Positions 1 to 4,770 of a stretch of 5,632 nucleotides of DNA are shown here, piece by piece. The stretch spans positions 1-5,632 of the forward strand of contig DAOVPZ010000084.1 of NCBI GenBank assembly GCA_030628975.1, given 5' to 3'. This DNA is from Candidatus Cloacimonadota bacterium. GTDB taxonomy: Bacteria > Cloacimonadota > Cloacimonadia > JGIOTU-2. Under the pieces are notes generated by a model. The model was not told where the DNA came from. It ran no database searches and worked only from the letters and a program-made list of their open reading frames with translations. Each line of letters opens with the position of its first letter. Positions within the stretch are counted from its first letter, which is position 1. The translations under genes and the position numbers were made by a program.

Positions 1-1
1 A

Positions 2-79
2 ATCTGTAATAAAGAATTTACAAATAAATATATAAATGAAATAAAGGATTTTTATAAATGGTTAATAAAACAAATTTAG
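2..79 (+). CDS. C-terminal tail of an upstream gene, possibly a HEPN-domain protein (partial)
   Basis: The frame beginning at base 2 is open from the window edge to a TAG at 77-79 and encodes 25 residues ending in DFYKWLIKQI. It overlaps the start of the nucleotidyltransferase gene by 22 nt, as expected for a tightly coupled two-gene unit. Small MNT nucleotidyltransferases are very often partnered with a HEPN protein. A lysine- and aromatic-rich amphipathic helix of this kind is compatible with the last helix of a HEPN domain. The HEPN active-site motif (RX4-6H) would lie outside the window, so the family is inferred from context only. It could also be a chance open frame, because the stretch is short and AT-rich. 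Confidence 0.4.
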   Translation: MCNKEFTNKYINEIKDFYKWLIKQI

Positions 80-372
80 ATAAAATATTATCAAATTTTA
101 TTTTAGCATTACAAGAAATAAAAATTACAATAAACCAAATGTATCTTTTCGGTTCTTATGCAAATAATACAGAAGAAGACTATAGTGACATAGATGTAGC
201 AATTGTATCAAAAGATTTTCAAGGTATTAGATTTTATGATATTGAAAAAATTATTGATGTGTTTTTAAAAATTGACAATCATATTGAAGCGCATCCTTTT
301 GCTCTTGATGATTTTACTCCAGATAATCCTTTTGCTAAAGAAATTATGGAAACTGGAAAAAGGATTATTTGA
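58..372 (+). CDS. MNT-type minimal nucleotidyltransferase (MntA-like antitoxin candidate)
   Basis: This 104-residue protein is a single minimal nucleotidyltransferase domain of the DNA-polymerase-beta superfamily. The exact GSX10DXD signature is visible: G32-S33, then D44 and D46 in YSDIDVAIVS. E77 in KIDNHIEAHPF is the likely third metal-binding carboxylate. The length fits the stand-alone MNT family. Such proteins normally pair with a HEPN RNase toxin. In the characterised MntA/HepT systems the MNT protein AMPylates the toxin to silence it, and that is the inferred role here. The ATG at 58 is preceded by AAAGGA at 43-48, a 9-nt spacing. The gene overlaps the tail of an open frame upstream that may be the partner. 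All catalytic residues appear intact, so this should be an active enzyme. A different nucleotidyltransferase substrate cannot be excluded. Confidence 0.88.
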   Translation: MVNKTNLDKILSNFILALQEIKITINQMYLFGSYANNTEEDYSDIDVAIVSKDFQGIRFYDIEKIIDVFLKIDNHIEAHPFALDDFTPDNPFAKEIMETGKRII

Positions 373-425
373 TTAATAAGTATCAATTCGATTCAAAAAT
401 TTATACATCATTGTTTATTATTAAT

Positions 426-438
426 TTGAAAGTTTCAA
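426..438. repeat. Small perfect palindrome upstream of the fusion gene
   Basis: TTGAAA-G-TTTCAA is a 6-bp inverted repeat around a single base, 35 nt upstream of the ATG at 473. It could be a regulator site for the methyltransferase-glycosylase gene. A repeat this short is easily produced by chance in AT-rich DNA, and no convincing -10/-35 pair lies around it. Confidence 0.25.
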
Positions 439-472
439 TAACTATCAATCAAGAATAAAATAAACAATTAAT

Positions 473-1537
473 ATGAATGTAAGTAATAATAATATAAATA
501 GACATATTTTAAGAAAAAAAGTTCTTGAAATATCACAAGTTAATAATCAAACCTTGCTGGATATAGGTGCAGGCCCACTTGCCATAATAGCTGCAAGAGA
601 TTTCAACTGCAAAGTTACATCAATTGATATATCAAAAAAGGAATTGGATATTGCCAAAGAAGATGCTCAAAAAGAAGGCATTGATAATATAAATTTTGAT
701 TTAGAAGATGCTACAAATTTGTCATATAAAAATGAAACATTTGATTCTGTAATAAGCTATTGTGCTTTACATCATATTCCTATTAATAAAAGAAGTAAAT
801 TTATACGAGAATTATTTAGAGTAACCAAAGAAAAAATTGTTATAGTTGATTTAAATGAAAATGGATTTAATCAAATACATTCAAATGATGATTATAAAAG
901 AGTTGATTTCAATGTCTTAGAAAATGAATTAAATCTTTTATACAAGTATAAAACATTCAAAATTGAAGATAAAAATATTTATATTTGCTTCAAATTCGAA
1001 AAGATAAAAAAGCAATTTGAACTTGCTGAAATTGAAAAACTTGTATATAATTGTAGAAAATGTTCTGAACTAAATATTGAACTACCTAACACATCATTAA
1101 TGGGTCAGGGAGATCCCGAAGCAAGATTAATGTTTGTAGCACAAAATCCCTGTGAGTTGTGTACGATAGAAAGAAAAATATTCTATAAAGGATCTGGTGA
1201 AATTCTGGACAAAGGTTTATGTAGAATAAACGAAAATAGATCAACAGTGTACATCACAAATATTTGTAAATGTCATACACCAAATAATAGAAAAATTAGA
1301 AAATTAGAGATTGACAATTGTAAACCATTTCTTGAAAAAGAGATTGAAACCATAAAACCTGAAATTGTTGTTCCTCTTGGCAAGAAAGCTTTCAACTGGT
1401 TTGAGTGTATTGATTGGAATAAAATGATTATGCGAGATGATTATAAAATTTACCCAATGTCGCACCCAGCATTTATAATAAGAAATTCAGACTTACTGGA
1501 TGAATATTTAGAAAAGTGGGATGTGTTAAAAGAATAA
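473..1537 (+). CDS. Fusion protein: class I SAM methyltransferase plus Fe-S uracil-DNA-glycosylase-like domain
   Basis: The 354-residue product has two domains. Residues 20-177 form a class I SAM-dependent methyltransferase: motif I LLDIGAG (28-34), an acidic residue at the end of strand 2 (D52), motif IV FDSVISYCALHHI (90-102) and strands 4-7 to about 175. No NPPY/DPPY motif is present, so it resembles small-molecule or protein methyltransferases more than classical N6-adenine or N4-cytosine DNA methyltransferases. Residues 185-352 match family 4/5-type uracil-DNA glycosylases. They show C194-X2-C197 and C267-X15-C283 as 4Fe-4S ligands, GQGDPEARLMFVAQNP (211-226) at motif 1, YITNICKC (260-267) with N263, and the motif 2 histidine H331 in MSHPAF. 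Motif 1 departs from the usual GEAPG. The ATG at 473 is the first start after an in-frame stop at 461 and has no Shine-Dalgarno, unlike its neighbours. It appears monocistronic. The methyltransferase substrate is unknown. Confidence 0.85.
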   Translation: MNVSNNNINRHILRKKVLEISQVNNQTLLDIGAGPLAIIAARDFNCKVTSIDISKKELDIAKEDAQKEGIDNINFDLEDATNLSYKNETFDSVISYCALHHIPINKRSKFIRELFRVTKEKIVIVDLNENGFNQIHSNDDYKRVDFNVLENELNLLYKYKTFKIEDKNIYICFKFEKIKKQFELAEIEKLVYNCRKCSELNIELPNTSLMGQGDPEARLMFVAQNPCELCTIERKIFYKGSGEILDKGLCRINENRSTVYITNICKCHTPNNRKIRKLEIDNCKPFLEKEIETIKPEIVVPLGKKAFNWFECIDWNKMIMRDDYKIYPMSHPAFIIRNSDLLDEYLEKWDVLKE

Positions 1538-1569
1538 AGACTAAAGATCAAAGATTAAAGACTAAAATT
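1535..1569. repeat. 7-bp tandem repeat beginning at the stop codon
   Basis: Five consecutive heptamers read TAAAGAC, TAAAGAT, CAAAGAT, TAAAGAC, TAAAATT. The first TAA is the stop codon of the fusion gene. Because 7 is not a multiple of 3, successive TAA triplets fall in different reading frames. A degenerate array of the same period sits on the stop codon at 5482. Confidence 0.75.
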
Positions 1570-1661
1570 AATGAGATTGGAAAACCACAGGACAAATAAA
1601 GGACATTTGAAAGCCTCTTACTGTTGGAAGCCCGACAAATCAGAGGAAATCGGAAATTCTC

Positions 1662-1693
1662 CCCGCCTGCCAAAGCCTTATGCGGCGGGCAGG
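1662..1693. repeat. GC-rich palindromic patch
   Basis: Within otherwise AT-rich intergenic DNA, CCCGCC (1662-1667) pairs with GGCGGG (1684-1689), and alternatively CCTGCC (1666-1671) pairs with GGCAGG (1688-1693). The two pairings are mutually exclusive. It looks like a dispersed genomic palindrome rather than a terminator, since no T-tract follows. The surrounding region 1570-1734 otherwise holds nothing I can assign. Confidence 0.5.
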
Positions 1694-1756
1694 TCTGTGT
1701 TCAATGTGGTAAATTATAAATGGAAGTAAACCAAATGAAAATATTACCTTTATCCT

Positions 1757-1784
1757 TTGACAGCTTTGGAACTTTGTCTATAAA
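1757..1784 (+). promoter_or_regulatory. Predicted umuDC-SRAP operon promoter
   Basis: TTGACA at 1757-1762 and TATAAA at 1779-1784 are separated by 16 nt, a near-consensus sigma70-type promoter placed about 27 nt before the umuD ATG. Transcription would start around 1790. It is the only strong promoter-like pair seen upstream of the operon. Confidence 0.55.
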
Positions 1785-1796
1785 CACATTTATAGA
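1777..1796. promoter_or_regulatory. Perfect inverted repeat over the -10 box: candidate SOS operator
   Basis: TCTATAAA-CACA-TTTATAGA is an 8-bp perfect inverted repeat with a 4-nt centre. It covers the predicted -10 hexamer and start region of the umuDC operon, where a repressor would block RNA polymerase. umuDC operons are usually LexA-controlled, but this does not match the E. coli CTGT-N8-ACAG or Bacillus GAAC-N4-GTTC boxes. It would have to be a lineage-specific LexA or other repressor site. About one repeat of this quality could arise by chance in a window of this size, so position is the main argument. Confidence 0.45.
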
Positions 1797-1797
1797 A

Positions 1798-1806
1798 AAA
1801 GGTGAT
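1798..1806 (+). promoter_or_regulatory. Ribosome binding site deciding the umuD start
   Basis: AAAGGTGAT lies 4 nt before ATG 1811. A GTG at 1802, in the same frame, falls inside this Shine-Dalgarno sequence. The ATG at 1811 is therefore the better start, and the product is three residues shorter than with the GTG. Confidence 0.75.
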
Positions 1807-1810
1807 TTAT

Positions 1811-2278
1811 ATGAATAATAAATTTTCTGATACTAAGAAGTACAAAAAAGGTAAAACAATAAGCCAGATATGGCAAGCAGATGATAGCACAGAACTTGAA
1901 TGTCCGATTTACAAAGAAGCATTCAGTGCTGGCTTTCCTTCTCCAGCAACAGACTATATTGAAAATACCCTTGATTTAAACAAATTCTTGATACAACATC
2001 CTTCTGCAACTTTCTTTGTGCGTGTGGAGGGTGATTCTATGATAAATGCTGGAATTCGTTCTGGAGATATTCTTATTGTTGATAGAGCTATCCAGCCAGA
2101 AGAACACAAAATTGTAATCGCTGTTATCAATGAAGAACTCACTATTAAACGAATCAAAATAATAAAAAAGAAGATATACCTTGAACCAGACAATCCAGAC
2201 TTTAACTTGATTGAAGTTACTCCAGAAATGGATTTTCGTATATGGGGTGTAGTTACCTATGTAATCCATAAGACATAA
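1811..2278 (+). CDS. umuD: UmuD, self-cleaving polymerase V accessory subunit
   Basis: The product is a 155-residue S24-family protein. In the SOS response, RecA-ssDNA filaments stimulate UmuD to cleave itself to UmuD', and the UmuD'2 dimer joins UmuC to form translesion DNA polymerase V. The cleavage bond is A40-G41 in FSAGFPSPATDY, the nucleophile is S76 in VEGDSM, and the general base is K113 in ELTIKR. The spacings of 36 (Ala to Ser) and 37 (Ser to Lys) equal those of E. coli UmuD (C24, S60, K97). The N-terminal arm is about 16 residues longer than in E. coli. There is no DNA-binding helix-turn-helix, which excludes LexA. The gene abuts umuC directly, its TAA ending at 2278 and the umuC ATG starting at 2279. 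It is probably damage-induced from the promoter at 1757-1784. Confidence 0.97.
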   Translation: MNNKFSDTKKYKKGKTISQIWQADDSTELECPIYKEAFSAGFPSPATDYIENTLDLNKFLIQHPSATFFVRVEGDSMINAGIRSGDILIVDRAIQPEEHKIVIAVINEELTIKRIKIIKKKIYLEPDNPDFNLIEVTPEMDFRIWGVVTYVIHKT

Positions 2279-3574
2279 ATGAACAATATAATTGCGTTAG
2301 TAGATTGTAATAATTTCTATGCTTCATGCGAAAGGGTATTTAATCCTGATTTAGAAGGTAAACCCATTATTGTCCTATCCAACAATGATGGATGTGTGGT
2401 TGCTCGTTCAAATGAAGCAAAAGCATTGGGCATACCATTTGGAAAACCAGTATTTGAATGTAAAGAACTTATTAAAAATCACCATATCTATGTTTTTTCT
2501 TCCAATTATGCATTATACGGAGATATGTCCCATCGTGTAATGGATACTTTAGCACAATTTACTCCAGATATGGAAATCTATTCTATTGATGAAGCATTTT
2601 TATCTCTAAAGGGATTTTACAAAAGAAATCTTACAAAATATGGGCAAAAAATTCGCTCAACAGTAAATAAATGGATCGGCATACCTGTATCAATAGGAAT
2701 TGCTACGACTAAAACCCTTACCAAAGTAGCAAATAGAATTGCAAAAAAGAATCATAAGTTAGATGGTGTCTTAGATATTTCCTATTATTCAGAGGTAGAA
2801 ATTGATAAAATATTAAATGAAACAGAAATAGGTGATGTATGGGGTGTTGGCTGGGAGTATGAGAAACTTTTAAAAAGAAATGGAATTACCACAGCTTTAA
2901 AACTCAAAAATGCTTCGGATAAATGGATAAAAAAACACATGACAGTAATGGGACTTCGTACAGTATTTGAATTGCGAGGAATATCATGCATATCTCTGGA
3001 AGATACCACTCCACCTAATGAAGAGATTATGAGTTCGCGCTCTTTTGGAAGACCAGTTGAAACATTAGAAGAACTAAAAGAAGCAGTTGCAACTTATGCC
3101 ACGCTTTCTTCAGAGAGATTAAGAGCACAAAACTCTCTTGCTTCTATTATAAATGTATTCTTAGCTACAAATAGATTTAAAAAGGACGAACCCCAATATT
3201 CAAATTGTATTTCATATGAAATCCCAGAACCAACTAATGATACTTCAGAACTAATTAATTATGCCAATAAAAATCTTGAAAAAATTTACAAAACAGGTTA
3301 TAAATACAAAAAAGCGGGTGTTTTACTAAGTGGTATAGTTCCTAAGAATCAGAAACAGCTTAATCTTTTTACAAATAGAACAAGAAGTAATAAAAAAAAC
3401 AAATTGACACAAGCAATAGACACAATTAATACAAAATGGGGTCGTAATATAATCCATTATGCAGGTACAGGAATAGAACAATCCTGGCAAATGCGTCGTA
3501 TGAAAAAGTCACAAAATTATACTACTCAATGGGATGAAATACCCATTATAAAAAGCAAGTATCCAGAAAAATAA
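2279..3574 (+). CDS. umuC: UmuC, Y-family translesion DNA polymerase (Pol V catalytic subunit)
   Basis: This 431-residue protein is a full-length UmuC, the polymerase that copies past abasic sites and bulky lesions. Catalytic carboxylates are D9 in LVDCNNFYASCE and D104-E105 in YSIDEAFL, and Y14 is the steric-gate position. SNNDGCVVARSNEAKALGI (35-52) is the typical fingers signature. Residues 184-210 fit the thumb helix-hairpin-helix. The little finger follows (about 250-355, opening MSSRSFGRPVETLEEL). Then comes a beta-clamp-binding motif QLNLF (360-364), and a DUF4113-type tail (about 390-425) with HYAGTGIEQSWQMRR and SQNYTTQWDEIP. The start codon touches the umuD stop and no Shine-Dalgarno is visible, so translation probably depends on coupling to umuD. 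Nothing essential appears missing. Confidence 0.98.
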   Translation: MNNIIALVDCNNFYASCERVFNPDLEGKPIIVLSNNDGCVVARSNEAKALGIPFGKPVFECKELIKNHHIYVFSSNYALYGDMSHRVMDTLAQFTPDMEIYSIDEAFLSLKGFYKRNLTKYGQKIRSTVNKWIGIPVSIGIATTKTLTKVANRIAKKNHKLDGVLDISYYSEVEIDKILNETEIGDVWGVGWEYEKLLKRNGITTALKLKNASDKWIKKHMTVMGLRTVFELRGISCISLEDTTPPNEEIMSSRSFGRPVETLEELKEAVATYATLSSERLRAQNSLASIINVFLATNRFKKDEPQYSNCISYEIPEPTNDTSELINYANKNLEKIYKTGYKYKKAGVLLSGIVPKNQKQLNLFTNRTRSNKKNKLTQAIDTINTKWGRNIIHYAGTGIEQSWQMRRMKKSQNYTTQWDEIPIIKSKYPEK

Positions 3575-3589
3575 GGAGAAATAACTAAT

Positions 3590-4279
3590 ATGTGTGGACG
3601 ATTTTCAAGAAGAATGACAACTGAAGAAATTGCTGAATCTTTTGAAGCAGGACAGATTTTATGTGACCTTGAGCCAAGTTATAATGTCGCACCTTCACAA
3701 GATGTTGTTGCAATAATAAATGGTGAAGATAAAAAACTTGTTACTTTTAAGTGGGGGTTAATACCTTATTGGTCTAAAGACCCTTCAGTTGGTTACAAAA
3801 TGATAAACGCTCGTGCAGAATCCATAAGTGAAAAACCAAGTTTTAAGTTACCTCTTAAAAGTAAAAGATGCTTGATTATTGCAGATGGTTTTTATGAATG
3901 GAGAAAAGAACAAGGTAATAAAATACCAATGTTTTTCCACCTTAAGTCTCATAAACCTTTTGGATTTGCAGGTCTTTATGATAATTGGACCTCAATAGAT
4001 GGTGAAAAAATAAGCACTTGTACCATTATTACAACTGATGCAAATGAATTAATGAAACAAATTCATTATAGAATGCCTGTAATTTTACCAAAAGAAAAGG
4101 AATCAATCTGGATAGATAGTAATATCCATGATATAGATATTTTACTTCCAATCCTCAAACCTTATGATTCAAACTTGATGGAAATGTATGAAGTATCTCG
4201 ATTTGTTAATTCTCCAAAGAACAACTCCAAAGAATGTATACAGCCAATTCAACTTTTTAGTAATAAACCAGCATTTTGA
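3590..4279 (+). CDS. yedK: SRAP-family abasic-site shield protein (YedK/HMCES)
   Basis: The 229-residue product is a complete SOS response-associated peptidase (SRAP) protein. Family members use the amino group and thiol of Cys2 to form a stable thiazolidine DNA-protein crosslink with abasic sites in single-stranded DNA, protecting them at forks. Visible hallmarks are M1-C2-G-R-F, YNVAPSQ (31-37), WGLIPYW (55-61), N74 in MINARAES, E103 in DGFYEW and H159 in IHYRMPVIL. The length is normal. The ATG at 3590 gives Cys2 the required position after Met removal. AAGGAG (3573-3578) overlaps the umuC stop, so the gene is third in the umuDC operon and should be co-induced. The C-terminus has a short QPIQLF segment (218-223) that loosely resembles a sliding-clamp-binding motif. 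SRAP genes are known to associate with SOS genes. Confidence 0.97.
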   Translation: MCGRFSRRMTTEEIAESFEAGQILCDLEPSYNVAPSQDVVAIINGEDKKLVTFKWGLIPYWSKDPSVGYKMINARAESISEKPSFKLPLKSKRCLIIADGFYEWRKEQGNKIPMFFHLKSHKPFGFAGLYDNWTSIDGEKISTCTIITTDANELMKQIHYRMPVILPKEKESIWIDSNIHDIDILLPILKPYDSNLMEMYEVSRFVNSPKNNSKECIQPIQLFSNKPAF

Positions 4280-4508
4280 AAAGCTTATTAATGGGTTCTA
4301 CAAAATAGATAATTTTCAATTTTTTTATGAGATATTATAAAATAAATTTTAATTTACCTCATCCTCTAACTCCTTCTCCTATTCATCCTTCGTAGTACTA
4401 CGGAGAACGGGCAAGGAGAAGGAGAATTCTGTCTTCCTCTCCTTTTAGGAGAGGATTGAGGTGAGGTAAAAAAAACTCTATTTTACAGATCTCATATAAA
4501 GCTTATTA
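4280..4508. repeat. 11-bp direct repeats bracketing the inter-operon region
   Basis: AAAGCTTATTA occurs at 4280-4290 and again at 4498-4508, one copy on each side of the compound palindrome. They could mark a duplication or recombination boundary. They are not immediately adjacent to the palindrome ends, and an 11-bp match in AT-rich DNA is only moderately significant. The DNA between 4291 and 4352 shows nothing else I can assign. Confidence 0.35.
4353..4470. repeat. Compound inverted-repeat element (about 118 bp, MITE/REP-like)
   Basis: The element has terminal arms TTTACCTCA (4353-4361) and TGAGGTAAA (4462-4470). Inside are 11-bp perfect arms CTCCTTCTCCT (4370-4380) and AGGAGAAGGAG (4414-4424), whose loop contains the 12-bp palindrome CGTAGTACTACG (4391-4402). 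A separate 9-bp hairpin lies at 4435-4455 with CCTCTCCT-TTT-AGGAGAGG at its core. Base composition is strongly pyrimidine/purine-skewed by arm and unlike the flanks. It has no coding capacity. It resembles dispersed non-autonomous palindromic elements. No T-run follows on the + strand, so it is not a classical terminator for SRAP. Confidence 0.7.
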
Positions 4509-4522
4509 TCAAAAGGATAGAA

Positions 4523-4549
4523 CTTTGGCAGATACATCTCATGCCAAAG
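4523..4549 (+). promoter_or_regulatory. Hairpin overlapping the zinc-ribbon gene ribosome binding site
   Basis: CTTTGGCA (4523-4530) and TGCCAAAG (4542-4549) form a perfect 8-bp stem with an 11-nt loop. The 3' arm contains most of AAAGG (4546-4550), the Shine-Dalgarno placed 7 nt before ATG 4558. If formed in the mRNA, the stem would hide the ribosome binding site, so it may be a translational switch. This is inferred from the sequence alone. Confidence 0.45.
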
Positions 4550-4557
4550 GTAGACCT

Positions 4558-4770
4558 ATGGGAAAAGTAATAACAATAAAATGCGATAAATGTAACAGAA
4601 AAATTTTCAAATATCTAAAAATTGGAAAAGGTCGGTTGTTGCACTGCTGGAAAAAACGAATTCTGAAAGATTATAGTGTCCGTGATGGAGAGAAAGTCAA
4701 ATGCCAATGTGGAAATGTAATTGGTATTGATCAGGGAAAGTGGATTAAAATGTGTAAAATAAGAAATTAA
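4558..4770 (+). CDS. Small zinc-ribbon protein of unknown function
   Basis: The product is 70 residues long and basic. Two cysteine pairs, C9-X2-C12 and C49-X-C51, flank a middle section GKGRLLHCWKKRI with C30 (and H29). Together they suggest one zinc ribbon with an unusual CXC knuckle (CQCGN, 49-53). GRLLHCW and CGNVIGIDQGKWIKM look like conserved family blocks. I recall similar 65-70-residue uncharacterised proteins in anaerobic bacteria and archaea, but have no name or function for them. The frame can be extended to a TTG at 4525. ATG 4558 is preferred because AAAGG at 4546-4550 is correctly spaced and the cysteine core starts right after it. The stop TAA at 4768-4770 shares its last A with an ATG of the next gene, which implies translational coupling. 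Confidence 0.72.
   Translation: MGKVITIKCDKCNRKIFKYLKIGKGRLLHCWKKRILKDYSVRDGEKVKCQCGNVIGIDQGKWIKMCKIRN

Larger units (their letters stand above)
1735..1818 (+). pseudogene. Truncated N-terminus of an MBL-fold (UPF0282-like) protein, or a leader ORF
   Basis: A 27-codon ORF starts MKILPLSFDSFGTLS and continues NTFIEKGDL before stopping at 1816-1818, eight nt past the A of the umuD start codon. The first roughly 23 residues resemble, from memory, the N-terminal strands of UPF0282-type metallo-beta-lactamase-fold proteins, which begin like M-I-PL-ESLGVRS-ATFV and then run into an IDPG segment. The resemblance ends where umuD begins, near 1810. This suggests a gene remnant whose body was lost or replaced by the umuDC cassette. 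The umuD promoter and inverted repeat lie inside it. Alternatively it is a translated leader peptide overlapping and coupling to umuD, or a coincidence. No search could be run. Confidence 0.4.

Noticed and set aside
1571..1729. A 52-codon ORF on the + strand (ATG 1571 to TAA 1727-1729).
   Set aside because: It runs straight through the GC-rich palindromic patch, has no Shine-Dalgarno or recognisable motif, and its composition looks like translated repeat DNA.
1802..1810. GTG 1802 as the umuD start.
   Set aside because: The GTG lies within the AAAGGTGAT Shine-Dalgarno sequence that serves ATG 1811.
1700..1810. Canonical LexA box (CTGT-N8-ACAG or GAAC-N4-GTTC) before umuD.
   Set aside because: Neither pattern is present. 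GGAAC at 1768-1772 lacks the partner half-site.
1954..2269. Two open frames on the minus strand opposite umuD.
   Set aside because: They are shadows of a very well conserved umuD coding frame with no features of their own. Similar antisense frames opposite umuC (2785-3009) and the MBL gene (4821-5045, 5161-5346) were dropped for the same reason.
4435..4480. Rho-independent terminator after the SRAP gene formed by the 9-bp hairpin.
   Set aside because: The hairpin is followed by purine-rich sequence and an A-run on the + strand instead of a T-tract. A weak terminator on the opposite strand would have no gene to serve.
4525..4557. TTG 4525 as the start of the zinc-ribbon protein.
   Set aside because: The extra 11 residues fall in a hairpin and include the ribosome binding site for ATG 4558.
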